Below are positions 1 through 7,711 of a DNA stretch of 64,000 nucleotides, piece by piece; position 1 is the stretch's first letter, and every line of letters begins with the position of its first letter. Below the pieces are notes generated by a model, which did not search any database, had not been told where the DNA came from, and was given only the letters and a program-made list of their open reading frames with translations. Source of the stretch: Sphingomonas alpina (GTDB lineage: Bacteria; Pseudomonadota; Alphaproteobacteria; Sphingomonadales; Sphingomonadaceae); assembly GCF_014490665.1 (NCBI RefSeq), contig NZ_CP061038.1, forward strand, positions 1,860,001-1,924,000, given 5' to 3'. The translations under genes and the position numbers were made by a program.

Positions 1-437
1 GTGTCGCGAGCCAGGCGCTGCTGCTTCCTGAGGTGATCGAACTCGACGAACCCGCCTGCGACCGGCTTGAGGCGCGCGCGGAGGAACTGAGCGAGTTCGG
101 CCTCGACCTCGAGCGCTTCGGCCCGCGCGCGATGCTGATCCGCGCCGTGCCGGCGATGCTGGGGCAGGGCGATGTGATCGGTCTGGTCACTGACCTGGCC
201 GATGAACTCGCCGCGTTCGACGAAGCGCTGAGCCTGAAGGAACGGCTCGACCATGTCGCCGCGACCATGGCTTGCCACGGCTCGGTTCGCGCCGGACGCA
301 TCCTGTCGGTGACCGAGATGAATGCGCTGCTCCGCGAAATGGAGGTCACGCCGCATTCGGGGCAATGCAACCATGGGCGACCGACCTGGGTAAAGCTGGC
401 GCATGGCGATATCGAGAAGCTGTTCGGGCGGAAATAG
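1..437 (+). CDS. mutL: DNA mismatch repair protein MutL, C-terminal end (partial)
   Basis: The reading frame is open from the window edge (first full codon at base 3) and ends in TAG at 437, so only about 145 C-terminal residues are present. They match the MutL dimerisation/endonuclease domain: an opening SQALLLPE segment, a central helical part, and near the end [11 protein letters not shown]. That last stretch is the C-x-H-G-R-P motif that helps form the metal site in MutL proteins with endonuclease activity. In the cell MutL couples mismatch recognition by MutS to strand removal. The ATPase domain and the DQHA-type endonuclease motif lie upstream of the window and cannot be checked. Confidence 0.9.
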   Translation, partial: VASQALLLPEVIELDEPACDRLEARAEELSEFGLDLERFGPRAMLIRAVPAMLGQGDVIGLVTDLADELAAFDEALSLKERLDHVAATMACHGSVRAGRILSVTEMNALLREMEVTPHSGQCNHGRPTWVKLAHGDIEKLFGRK

Positions 438-524
438 ATCGATCCGCACCCTTGATTTCGCAGGATGACACCCCGCGAAAGGCGAGATCGGACGGCGTTT
501 CGCAACCAGTATCAGCGCGGTCTG

Positions 525-715
525 TTGGCTGTTCCTGGCTGTTAATTCGGAAAATACAATTCGCTGGCTGTTAAGTTGATGCATTCGATCAAAAATATCG
601 ATTTGTTTCAATGGTTTGATAGGTGTTGGCTGTTATCGAATAACAGCCAGGTAACAGCCAGCATAACAGCCAGGGAACAGCGAAGGTGCTGGCTGTTCCG
701 GCCGAAACAGCCAGC
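525..715. repeat. Intergenic palindromic repeat cluster A (CTGGCTGTTA / TAACAGCCAG)
   Basis: About nine copies of a 10-base motif, CTGGCTGTTA or its complement, lie between mutL and the permease gene. Five face one way (near 525, 535, 563, 626, 689) and four the other (641, 652, 664, 705). They build perfect hairpins at 627-649 (stem 10, loop 3) and 688-715 (stem 10). The middle of the cluster (TCAATG..TTG.ATA.GG then the hairpin) aligns with cluster B near 26.7 kb. There every arm reads CTCCCTGTTA instead. No transposase or integrase lies nearby. The rest of 438-894 holds no convincing gene. Confidence 0.8.
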
Positions 716-894
716 GCCGGATGGCTCAATATTTCTCAGTCATGTCAAAGAGCGGGGCGGAAACGTGTGTGACGCTCCGTACCGATTCAAGCTGCCATGG
801 TCCGCACCGGCGTTGAATCGGGAAACGGCACGCGTCGCAGTCCGGATACCGGCCACTATGGTTGCAGCGTCAAACCTCCCTGTTAAAGCGCCCC

Positions 895-1674
895 ATGCAT
901 CTTACGATCGAGATCCTCGGACTGCTCTGCGTGGTCGCCTTTCTGGCCGGTCTGATCGATGCGTTGGCCGGGGGCGGGGGATTGCTGACCATTCCAGCGC
1001 TGATGGCGGCGGGGATTCCGCCGGTGTCCGCACTGGCGACCAACAAGCTGCAGAGCACCTTCGGGACGGGAGGGGCGTTCCTCGCCTTTGCCCGCAAGGG
1101 GCATGTCGACTTTCGCCGCTTTGCTTGGCCGGCGCTGGCGGCTTTGGTTGGGGCAGGGCTCGGCTCGTTTGCGGTGCAGCAGGTCGACCCGTCTTTTCTC
1201 GCCGGCTTCGTGCCGGTGCTACTGATTGCGATGGGGATCTATTTCCTCGTCGCACCGAAGATGAGCGATATGGATCGCCATAGCCGCCTCGGTGTCGCCG
1301 GGCTGACCATGATCGTCGGCATGATCGGGCTGTATGACGGCTTTTTCGGACCCGGCACCGGATCGTTTTTCACCACCGCGCTGGTCGCGCTGGGCGGACT
1401 CGGCCTGGTTCGGGCCATCGCCCACGCTAAATTCCTCAACTTCTGTACCAACCTTGCGGGGCTGACCGTGATGATCGCCGGTGGCAAGGTGATCTGGCTG
1501 CTGGGGTTTTCGATGGCGGCGGCCAGCATCGCCGGCAATCAGGTCGGTGCCCATCTGGCGATGCGTTTCGGCGGCCGGGGTGTTCGCCCCTTGCTGGTGC
1601 TCATGTCGTTCGTGCTGACCATCAAGCTTCTGTCCGACCCGGCGAATCCATTGCGCGTCTATCTCGGCTGGTGA
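895..1674 (+). CDS. TSUP family (TauE/SafE) membrane permease
   Basis: A 259-residue, very hydrophobic protein of the TSUP (TauE/SafE, formerly DUF81) family, whose members move sulfite, sulfoacetate or other small organosulfur anions across the inner membrane. The family pattern is visible: a first membrane segment followed by GLIDALAGGGGLLTIPAL, and a second half with YDGFFGPGTGSF, the internal repeat typical of the family. I chose the ATG at 895 because residues before it (in-frame TTG at 862) are not hydrophobic and the first membrane helix begins right after it. There is no sulfur-metabolism neighbour, so the substrate is unknown. Confidence 0.85.
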   Translation: MHLTIEILGLLCVVAFLAGLIDALAGGGGLLTIPALMAAGIPPVSALATNKLQSTFGTGGAFLAFARKGHVDFRRFAWPALAALVGAGLGSFAVQQVDPSFLAGFVPVLLIAMGIYFLVAPKMSDMDRHSRLGVAGLTMIVGMIGLYDGFFGPGTGSFFTTALVALGGLGLVRAIAHAKFLNFCTNLAGLTVMIAGGKVIWLLGFSMAAASIAGNQVGAHLAMRFGGRGVRPLLVLMSFVLTIKLLSDPANPLRVYLGW

Positions 1675-1718
1675 GGAGAATATCGCCGATCGATCGGCCC
1701 GAGAGAAAAAGGATAGCA

Positions 1719-1748
1719 TTGACTATTTTATTTTCCTGAGGCTAGATT
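1719..1748 (+). promoter_or_regulatory. Sigma-70-like promoter
   Basis: TTGACT (1719-1724), an 18-base AT-rich spacer and TAGATT (1743-1748) make a near-consensus housekeeping promoter reading rightwards. The first gene that could use it is the small peptide at 1955 or glsB at 2180, which would leave a long leader. Confidence 0.5.
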
Positions 1749-1954
1749 GAAGACGACCCGAAACCATTCCGGCAATTCCTGGACGAGAACGGCGTCAACG
1801 AACTCGATTCCGGAAGGCTTGCGGCATGTGCGCGATATCTGTTCGACGCGAAAAGGTTCCGGGATATCGCGAAAAGATTCTTGTTCAGCTGAGGGCAACC
1901 TTTGCATCCGGCGCGCATTTTCAGGGCAAGTCATCGAAACAGAACAGAAGCATC

Positions 1955-2032
1955 ATGAAAACCATCGTCCCCCTGTTTCTCGCCCTACTCCCACTGGCCG
2001 CTGTGGTCGGCGCCTGTGTTGCGGTGCCGTGA
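1955..2032 (+). CDS. Possible 25-residue membrane or lipoprotein-like peptide
   Basis: An ATG followed by MKTIVPLFLALLPLAAVVGAC, a positively charged start and one hydrophobic segment ending in a cysteine that could serve as a lipobox (VVGAC), and then a stop four residues later. It resembles the leader part of entericidin-type small lipoproteins but has no mature domain. A promoter lies about 200 bases upstream. It may be a real small membrane peptide or a chance frame; nothing else supports it. Confidence 0.3.
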   Translation: MKTIVPLFLALLPLAAVVGACVAVP

Positions 2033-2179
2033 TCCGATTCTTTGACGGCAATGGCTCGCGCTCACGACCTGATTGAGCGCGATTAACCAACACTTGACTC
2101 GCCGTTCCGATCGTCCGCTGATGCGGGTGGCGCGGACCATCGTCGTCGGATCATGGCCACGCCCCATGGAGAGGTGCTT

Positions 2180-2437
2180 ATGCAATATGTGAGCATGGTA
2201 ATCGTCGGCCTGATCGTCGGCATATTGGCGCGGTTCTTTTATCCCGGCGCGGTTCATATGGGACTGATCATGAGTGCCGTTCTCGGCATCGCGGGATCGT
2301 TCGTGGCGGGCTTTATCGGCCGGCTGCTCCATCCTGCGACGAAGGACCAGCCCTTCCATCCGGCCGGCTTCGTCTATTCGATCCTGGGTGCCATCGTCCT
2401 GATTTTCCTGGCGCGGACCTTCGGCCTGATCGGATGA
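2180..2437 (+). CDS. GlsB/YeaQ/YmgE family stress-response membrane protein
   Basis: An 85-residue protein made of three hydrophobic segments with glycine-rich turns (IVGLIVGILARFFYPG; VLGIAGSFVAGFIGRLL; SILGAIVLIFLARTFG), the layout of the GlsB/YeaQ/YmgE (transglycosylase-associated) family. These are small inner-membrane proteins induced by general stress; their biochemical role is not settled. The ATG at 2180 is preceded by GGAGAGG at the right distance, so it is preferred over the in-frame ATG at 2153. It stands alone, converging on the ribosomal-protein operon with a shared hairpin downstream. Confidence 0.88.
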   Translation: MQYVSMVIVGLIVGILARFFYPGAVHMGLIMSAVLGIAGSFVAGFIGRLLHPATKDQPFHPAGFVYSILGAIVLIFLARTFGLIG

Positions 2438-2471
2438 CCGTGATGTGACGTTGCCGCGATCTGCTTCCGGC

Positions 2472-2510
2472 AAAAAAAGGGCCGCCCGGATCGCTCCGGA
2501 CGGCCCTTCT
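2472..2510 (-). terminator. Rho-independent terminator of the rpsF-rpsR-rplI operon
   Basis: On the minus strand AGAAGGGCCGTCCGG is followed by CCGGGCGGCCCTTTTTTT: a GC-rich stem and then a run of seven T. It lies 20 bases past the rplI stop codon. The stem may also stop glsB transcripts coming from the other side. Confidence 0.9.
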
Positions 2511-2531
2511 CTATGTGTCGTACCGAAAGGC

Positions 2532-3140
2532 TCAGCCTTCGGTCGTCTCTTCGTCGGCGGCAGGAGCCTCAGCCGAGACCTCGGCAGTGGCGCCCGGCTC
2601 GGCGTTGGGATCATAGGCTTCGACAAAGCCCGCTTCGTCCTTTTCGAACATTGCGGACATGACGTCGACGCCCTGTGCCTGCATCTCTGCCTCTTCAGGC
2701 GAGCGTGCGACATTGACCTTGATCATCACCGCGACTTCGGCGTGGAGCGAAACCTTCACGTCATGCACGCCAATCGCCTTGATCGGCTTGTTGAGCACGA
2801 TCGCCGACTTCGGCACCTTGTGGCCCTCGGTCTCGAGCAGCTCGAGCAGGTCACGCACCGCGACCGAGCCGTACAGCTGACCGGTGTTCGACGCCTGACG
2901 GATCAGGGTCAGCGTGATGCCGTCGATCGACTTGGCCTCGACCTCGGCTTCGCCGCGGCGTGCATTGTTGTCGGCGACGATCTTCTCGCGATTGGCTTCG
3001 AAGACCTTCTTGTTGGCGTCGTTGGCGCGCAGCGCCTTCTTGTTGGGCAGGAGGAAGTTGCGGGCGAACCCGTCCTTCACCTTGACCACGTCGCCGATCT
3101 GGCCGAGCTTTTCGACGCGTTCCAGCAGGATAACATCCAT
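2532..3140 (-). CDS. rplI: 50S ribosomal protein L9 (bL9)
   Basis: A 202-residue bL9, a large-subunit protein that binds 23S rRNA and helps hold the reading frame. The N-terminal rRNA-binding domain is typical (MDVILLERVEKLGQIGDVV, then FARNFLLPNKKA), followed by the long helix and the C-terminal globular domain. The protein is about 50 residues longer than the E. coli version. The extra tail is acidic and alanine-rich (ending AADEETTEG), a form common in alphaproteobacteria. It is the last gene of rpsF-rpsR-rplI, 11 bases after rpsR. Confidence 0.98.
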   Translation of the reverse strand: MDVILLERVEKLGQIGDVVKVKDGFARNFLLPNKKALRANDANKKVFEANREKIVADNNARRGEAEVEAKSIDGITLTLIRQASNTGQLYGSVAVRDLLELLETEGHKVPKSAIVLNKPIKAIGVHDVKVSLHAEVAVMIKVNVARSPEEAEMQAQGVDVMSAMFEKDEAGFVEAYDPNAEPGATAEVSAEAPAADEETTEG

Positions 3141-3151
3141 GGGTCCGCTCC

Positions 3152-3376
3152 TTACTTAACGATGTAGGGCAGCAAGCCCAGGTGACGCGCGCGCTTGATC
3201 GCCTGGGCGAGTTCGCGCTGCTTCTTGCCGCTCACCGAGGTGATGCGGCTCGGGACGATCTTGCCACGCTCGGACACGAAGCCCTGCAGCAGACGGACGT
3301 CCTTATAGTCGATCCGGGGCGCATCCTTCGCGGAGAAGGGGCAGCTCTTGCGACGGCGGAAAAATGGGCGTGCCAT
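3152..3376 (-). CDS. rpsR: 30S ribosomal protein S18 (bS18)
   Basis: A 74-residue bS18, which pairs with S6 on the platform of the small subunit. The family signature is complete: RRRKSCPF at the start, [19 protein letters not shown] in the middle and the basic [20 protein letters not shown] near the end. The length is standard for the family. It lies between rpsF (14 bases upstream) and rplI in the conserved bacterial order. Confidence 0.98.
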   Translation of the reverse strand: MARPFFRRRKSCPFSAKDAPRIDYKDVRLLQGFVSERGKIVPSRITSVSGKKQRELAQAIKRARHLGLLPYIVK

Positions 3377-3390
3377 TGTCTATATGCTCC

Positions 3391-3807
3391 TTATTCGCCG
3401 TCGAAGTCGCGACGGGGACGATCGCCCCGGTCGGGACGGTCGCCACGACCACCTTCACGGTCGCCACGGCGTTCACGGTCGCGATCGCTCTTGCGCATCA
3501 TCACGCTCGGGCCCTCTTCAAGGGCGTCGACCTTGACGGTCATGTAGCGGATCACGTCTTCGTTGATCTGGGTCTGGCGCTCCAGCTCGGCGACGACATC
3601 GCCGGGGGCGTCGATTTCGAGCATCACATAATGCGCCTTGCGGTTCTTGGCGATCTTGTACGCCAGGCTGCGCAGGCCCCAGGATTCGGTCTTCACGACC
3701 TTGCCCTTGTTGTCGGTGATGATCTTGGTGGCGTTTTCAGCCAGTGCATCCACTTGCGCCTGTGCCAGATCCTGGCGCGCAAGGAACACATGCTCGTAAA
3801 GAGCCAT
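3391..3807 (-). CDS. rpsF: 30S ribosomal protein S6 (bS6)
   Basis: A 138-residue bS6, partner of S18 in the small subunit. It begins [14 protein letters not shown] and has the expected [20 protein letters not shown] core strand. I placed the start at 3807 because AAGGA sits just before that ATG; the frame is open further upstream but those residues are not S6-like. The C-terminus carries an arginine/glycine/aspartate-rich tail (repeated RGDR and DRPR units) of about 30 residues, a low-complexity extension common in this group. It is the first gene of the operon. Confidence 0.97.
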   Translation of the reverse strand: MALYEHVFLARQDLAQAQVDALAENATKIITDNKGKVVKTESWGLRSLAYKIAKNRKAHYVMLEIDAPGDVVAELERQTQINEDVIRYMTVKVDALEEGPSVMMRKSDRDRERRGDREGGRGDRPDRGDRPRRDFDGE

Positions 3808-3971
3808 GTCTTGTCCTTCGTCTTGGCCGATCGCTGACGGACGCACCATGCGCACCGCCCCTCCGGCTATCGTCTCGTACTTCTGCTTCTTGCAAAGCAA
3901 TCAGGGGCGAAGAGCCATGCTCTCCACCCCGGATGCCGCGTCCTTAGCGATTTTCGGGCGGAAGGCAAGCG

Positions 3972-4754
3972 TTAGAGGATCGGCTGAGCGACCAGTTTAG
4001 CCTCCGCATCACACCCTTCGGGCTTCGCGGTCGCCGGATTCGCGCGCAGCGCGGCCAGTTCGGCCCTCGCAGCCGCGACGTCTGCCTGGAAGCTGGCCTG
4101 GCCATGATCCGCGGCCAGCGTTGCCGAGGCGGTGATCCGCCCGGCCTCGATCGCACTGGCATTATGCGCGCCGCAGACGATCCGGCTTTCACCATAGGCA
4201 CGGCCGCGCGCGAGGATCGGCGTCGCGCGATCGGGCGCGAGTTCGGCCAGGATCAAGGCCCAGGTCCAGCCCCAGGTGGTGTGGCCCGAGGGATAGTCGA
4301 AGCTGTTCTTCAGTTCATCGGCTGGCTGGCAGATCTTGCCCTCGTCGATCTGGAAGGGGCGCAGCCGCTTGAAGGCGTTCTTGGCGGCGCCGGACTGGGT
4401 GTTGGCATCGATTCCGGACTTGGCGATCAGCTTGATCGTCAGCGGGGCGTTTTCCGGGGTGATATTCACGCCGACCGCACAGCTATATGCGCTCGCCATA
4501 TAGGGAATACCGGTCGCGACATCACGCGTGGCAAGGTCGCCGCGCGGCGTCGTCAGCATTGCCCGGGTCGCCTTGAAGACCTGGCGATCATGTTCGTAGC
4601 GCAGGTCACCCTTGACCGGCGCCGGCGGTAGCACCTGCATGATGTCGAGTGCGCCTGACGGCAGATAGCCGGCGCGGACCTGGCCGATGACGATGTAGGG
4701 AGCCGATGCGACGGCAGCGACGGCCGATACCAATATCCACGGACGAATGCGCAT
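3972..4754 (-). CDS. Class A acid phosphatase, PAP2 superfamily (PhoN-like)
   Basis: A 260-residue exported phosphatase of the PAP2/class A non-specific acid phosphatase family, which removes phosphate from many organic esters in the periplasm. The three catalytic motifs are present in order: KRLRPF (K-x6-R-P type), DYPSGHTTWGW (P-S-G-H) and SRIVCGAHNASAIEAGR (S-R-x5-H-x3-D type, with the final acidic position changed to glutamate or alanine in this reading). The first 25 residues form a signal peptide with a hydrophobic core. It stands alone between rpsF and the RcnB-like gene. The C-terminal 45 residues are alanine-rich. Confidence 0.88.
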   Translation of the reverse strand: MRIRPWILVSAVAAVASAPYIVIGQVRAGYLPSGALDIMQVLPPAPVKGDLRYEHDRQVFKATRAMLTTPRGDLATRDVATGIPYMASAYSCAVGVNITPENAPLTIKLIAKSGIDANTQSGAAKNAFKRLRPFQIDEGKICQPADELKNSFDYPSGHTTWGWTWALILAELAPDRATPILARGRAYGESRIVCGAHNASAIEAGRITASATLAADHGQASFQADVAAARAELAALRANPATAKPEGCDAEAKLVAQPIL

Positions 4755-4838
4755 TCGGAAGGCTCCGGTTCTGTTGCCGGCGGCTTATGGCAGAGCGGCG
4801 TGCGCTTCGCCAACCCCACTGACGGCGCAGCAAGGAAA

Positions 4839-4868
4839 GGGCGGCGGAAACCCTCGTCTCCGCCGCCC
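4839..4868 (-). terminator. Terminator-like hairpin after the RcnB-like gene
   Basis: GGGCGGCGG and CCGCCGCCC form a perfect nine-base stem around a 12-base loop, followed on the minus strand by TTTCCTT. It lies 34 bases past the stop of the RcnB-like gene. Confidence 0.7.
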
Positions 4869-4901
4869 ATCCATGGAAGGCCAATGCGTCTGATGGTACG
4901 A

Positions 4902-5267
4902 TTAGTTCAGGGCGCCCGCGATCACCGCGGCGATGATGCCCGAGGTCACGCCGACCAGCACTGCGTCGTTGCCCGACTGGACATAACGATAACCGCGCGG
5001 TGGTGCCTTCAGCTTGCGATACTGGCGATAGTCGATCTGGCGATAGTTGCGCGCCTGATGATAGTCGAAACGCTCGCCCTTGCGCCAATTGCTGCGATAG
5101 GTCCGGGCGGGGGTCCGCTTGACGACCTTCTTCACCACCACCTTGCGCTGCTGGCCGTGATAACCGCGGTCGTTCTGGTGCTGCTGCGGCGCGGCCAAAG
5201 CAGGCGCCGCGGCGATCGGGCTGAGCGCGACCGATGCGGCGAGCGCTGCGAAAATGAACTTCTTCAT
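4902..5267 (-). CDS. RcnB family periplasmic protein
   Basis: A 121-residue exported protein. It begins with MKKFIFAALAASVALSPIAA, a signal peptide likely cut after APALA. A basic stretch follows (KKVVKRTPARTYRSNWRKGE), then the RcnB-type region YRQIDYRQYRKLKAPPRGYRYV and a final hydrophobic helix (GVTSGIIAAVIAGAL). E. coli RcnB takes part in nickel/cobalt homeostasis in the periplasm. Most alphaproteobacterial members are uncharacterised and metal binding is not shown by the residues here. AGGAGG precedes the ATG at 5267, which fixes the start. The gene is divergent from fabD. Confidence 0.8.
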   Translation of the reverse strand: MKKFIFAALAASVALSPIAAAPALAAPQQHQNDRGYHGQQRKVVVKKVVKRTPARTYRSNWRKGERFDYHQARNYRQIDYRQYRKLKAPPRGYRYVQSGNDAVLVGVTSGIIAAVIAGALN

Positions 5268-5436
5268 CGACTTCCTCCTCAGGAAATGTTGGCGCCTCAT
5301 TGCGGCGTCCTCACCTATCTGGGGGCCGGGTGTCGCAGCGATGTGCCGCCACACCGGCGAAATGGTCGCAAAATGTCGCGGCTTGCCTTCACCCGTTCAT
5401 CTTCCTAGTCCGGCGCGCCTGATCAGGAGCCAGAAC

Positions 5437-6372
5437 ATGCGTGCATTCATTTTCCCCGGACAGGGCAGCCAGGCCGTCGGCATGGGCAAGGCGCTCGCCG
5501 AAGCCAGCCCGGTCGCCCGCGCCGTCTTCCAGGAAGTCGACGAGGCGCTTGGCCAGCATCTGTTCCGCCTGATGACCGAGGGTCCCGAGGATCAGCTGGT
5601 GCTGACCGAGAATGCCCAGCCGGCGATCATGGCCAATGCGATCGCGACGTTGCGCGTGCTGGAACAGGAAGGCGGCATTCGCCTGGCCGACAAGGCCGAT
5701 TATGTCGCGGGCCACTCGCTCGGCGAATATAGCGCCTTATGCGCGGCGGGTGCGATCGACCTGGCGACCACGGCGCTGCTGCTCAAGCATCGCGGGCAGG
5801 CGATGCAGGCCGCAGTGCCGGTCGGCGAGGGCGCGATGGCCGCCCTGCTCGGCGCGGACGTCGACAAGGCTCGCGCGATCGCGGAAGCCGCGGCCGAGGG
5901 CGAGGTGTGCACCGTCGCCAATGACAATGATCCGGGCCAGGTGGTGATCTCCGGCGCGCGCGGCGCGATCGAGCGCGCCATTGCGCTCGCCAAGGACATG
6001 GGCGCCAAGCGTGCGGTCCTGCTGCCGGTGTCGGCTCCGTTCCACTGCCCGTTGATGCAGCCTGCCGCCGATGCGATGGAAAAGGCACTGGCCGAGGCGC
6101 GAATCGATTCCCCGTTGGTCCCGGTCTTCGCCAACGTCACCGCCGCACCGGTCGGCGATGCCGACACGATCCGTCGTCTATTGGTCGAGCAGGTCACCGG
6201 CATGGTGCGCTGGCGCGAATCGGTGATCGCGATGGCCGCGACCGGAGTCGAGCATTTCTTAGAATTCGGCGGCAAGGTGCTGGGCCCGATGGTCAAGCGC
6301 AGCGTGGCCGATGTCGAGGTGACCAGCGTGGTCACGATGGACGATATCGAGGCGCTGGCGAAGGCGCTTTAA
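5437..6372 (+). CDS. fabD: Malonyl-CoA:ACP transacylase
   Basis: A 311-residue FabD, which transfers malonyl groups from CoA to acyl carrier protein to feed fatty-acid elongation in the cytoplasm. The N-terminal FPGQGSQAVGMG, the nucleophile elbow GHSLGEY (serine near residue 94) and the catalytic histidine in SAPFHCPL near residue 204 are all present, with the usual family length. I chose the ATG at 5437, just after CAGGAG; the longer frame from 5254 runs into the divergent RcnB-like gene. It heads the block fabD-fabG-acpP-fabF-mltG. Confidence 0.97.
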   Translation: MRAFIFPGQGSQAVGMGKALAEASPVARAVFQEVDEALGQHLFRLMTEGPEDQLVLTENAQPAIMANAIATLRVLEQEGGIRLADKADYVAGHSLGEYSALCAAGAIDLATTALLLKHRGQAMQAAVPVGEGAMAALLGADVDKARAIAEAAAEGEVCTVANDNDPGQVVISGARGAIERAIALAKDMGAKRAVLLPVSAPFHCPLMQPAADAMEKALAEARIDSPLVPVFANVTAAPVGDADTIRRLLVEQVTGMVRWRESVIAMAATGVEHFLEFGGKVLGPMVKRSVADVEVTSVVTMDDIEALAKAL

Positions 6373-6380
6373 TGCAATTC

Positions 6381-6480
6381 CCCCTCTCCCCTCCGGGGAG
6401 AGGGCCGGGGAGAGGGGCAGTCCAAAGCGCTGGCTCTCATTACTGCCCCTCTCCCAACCCTCTCCCCAGAGGGGAGAGGG
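6381..6480. repeat. Inverted CCCTCTCCC-type intergenic repeat
   Basis: Two nested CCCTCTCCCC / GGGGAGAGGG hairpins face each other across a 22-base centre. The whole 100-base unit is an imperfect inverted repeat of two roughly 38-base arms. It fills the fabD-fabG gap. Such elements are common between genes in GC-rich proteobacteria. It could weaken read-through or protect the mRNA end, but no T-run follows. Confidence 0.75.
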
Positions 6481-6500
6481 CTTTAAGTGGAGATTAAGAG

Positions 6501-7238
6501 ATGTTCGACCTGACAGGCATGACCGCGCTGGTGACCGGCGCTTCGGGAGGAATCGGTTCGGCCGTGGCGCAGGCGCTGGCGGCGCAGGGTGCGCGCCTTG
6601 CCGTATCCGGATCGAATACCGACAAGCTGGAGGCGTTCAGGGTGAGCCTGGGCGGTGATCATGTCGCGCTGCCCTGCAACCTGTCGGATGGCGCCGCGGT
6701 CGATGCGCTGGTGCCGTCGGCGGTCGAGGCGTTCGGCAAGCTCGATATCCTGGTCAACAATGCCGGCGTGACGCGCGACAATCTCGTCATGCGCATGAAG
6801 GACGAGGAATGGGATCAGGTGATCCGCGTCAATCTCGAGGCTGCCTTCCGCCTTGCCCGCGCGGCCGCCCGCCCGATGATGAAGGCGCGTTTCGGCAGGA
6901 TCATCTCTATTACATCCGTTGTGGGTACGACTGGCAATCCCGGCCAGGCGAATTACGCCGCGTCCAAGGGCGGGCTGACCGCCATGTCGAAGGCGCTGGC
7001 GCAGGAACTCGCGTCACGCGGCATCACCGTCAATTGTGTCGCGCCGGGCTTCATCACCTCGCCGATGACCGACGAGTTGCCCGATGCGCAGAAGGAAGCG
7101 CTCAACGCACGCATTCCGGCCGGCAAGATGGGCGAAGGCGCGGATATCGGCGCGGCGGTGGTCTATCTCGCCAGCCGGGAGGCCGGTTATGTTACGGGAC
7201 AGACGTTGCATGTGAACGGCGGGATGGCCATGATCTGA
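6501..7238 (+). CDS. fabG: 3-oxoacyl-ACP reductase
   Basis: A 245-residue short-chain dehydrogenase that reduces 3-oxoacyl-ACP with NADPH, the first reduction of each fatty-acid cycle. Visible motifs are the cofactor loop TGASGGIG (residues 12-19), NNAG (86-89), the catalytic serine near 139 and Y152-x3-K156 in NYAASKGG. The C-terminal PAGKMGEGADIGAAVVYLAS and GQTLHVNGGM are typical FabG. An AGATTAAG-type weak ribosome site precedes the ATG. It follows fabD across the inverted repeat and precedes acpP. Confidence 0.96.
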   Translation: MFDLTGMTALVTGASGGIGSAVAQALAAQGARLAVSGSNTDKLEAFRVSLGGDHVALPCNLSDGAAVDALVPSAVEAFGKLDILVNNAGVTRDNLVMRMKDEEWDQVIRVNLEAAFRLARAAARPMMKARFGRIISITSVVGTTGNPGQANYAASKGGLTAMSKALAQELASRGITVNCVAPGFITSPMTDELPDAQKEALNARIPAGKMGEGADIGAAVVYLASREAGYVTGQTLHVNGGMAMI

Positions 7239-7322
7239 AGGACGCCCCCTTGCGCGGGCACCGGACGCGTTCTACGTGCGTTCGGGAATTACCAAAACCC
7301 CCAGCAATAGAGGGACGATACC

Positions 7323-7559
7323 ATGAGCGAGACCGCAGACCGCGTTAAGAAGATTGTCGTCGAGCATCTCGGCGTCGAGGCCGAGAAGGTGACCGAGGAC
7401 GCGAGCTTCATCGACGATCTTGGCGCGGACAGCCTCGACATCGTCGAGCTGGTGATGGCGTTCGAAGAAGAATTCGGCGTCGAAATCCCTGATGACGCCG
7501 CCGAGAAGATCACGACCGTCAAGGACGCGATCACCTTCATCGACGAGCATAAGGACTGA
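7323..7559 (+). CDS. acpP: Acyl carrier protein
   Basis: A 78-residue acidic ACP. The phosphopantetheine attachment serine is S37 in [12 protein letters not shown], the family signature, and the length is standard. It carries growing acyl chains as thioesters in the cytoplasm. AGAGGGACGAT precedes the ATG. The gene sits between fabG and fabF, as in most bacteria, with an 84-base gap after fabG that may hold its own promoter given how highly ACP is expressed. Confidence 0.98.
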   Translation: MSETADRVKKIVVEHLGVEAEKVTEDASFIDDLGADSLDIVELVMAFEEEFGVEIPDDAAEKITTVKDAITFIDEHKD

Positions 7560-7711
7560 TCGGCGGGCTTGGGTCGATGCAATCGCGTCGCCCGCGCCCA
7601 TCGTTTGGCTGAACACATGACCGGCTCCCCGTCCCAGCGTGTCGCACATTATCGTGTCGCACAGGGGGCGGGGGGCCGTTCGCTTTTGCAGATGAATTAC
7701 GGAGATTCGCC

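Larger units (their letters stand above)
1675..2179. other. Intergenic region with a promoter but no secure gene
   Basis: About 500 bases between the TSUP permease and the GlsB gene. It contains a good promoter (1719-1748) and a possible 25-codon peptide (1955-2032). The frame from 1746 to 1892 is open and codes for a plausible-looking 48-residue stretch (ending AARYLF-type then FRDIAKRFLFS). It lacks ATG, GTG or TTG at its start, so it may be a gene remnant. I see no RNA gene here. Confidence 0.4.

Noticed and set aside
525..715. Repeat cluster A as a CRISPR array
   Set aside because: The units are 10 bases, occur in both orientations and have irregular gaps, and no cas genes are present. 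CRISPR repeats are longer and in one direction.
576..1283. Open frame running from repeat cluster A into the TSUP permease
   Set aside because: It includes the repeat arms and a different frame of the permease; the product is low-complexity and arginine-rich.
2083..2097. CtrA-like site (TTAA-N7-TTGA) before glsB
   Set aside because: One half-site deviates from TTAA, and a single near-match in this much DNA is expected by chance.
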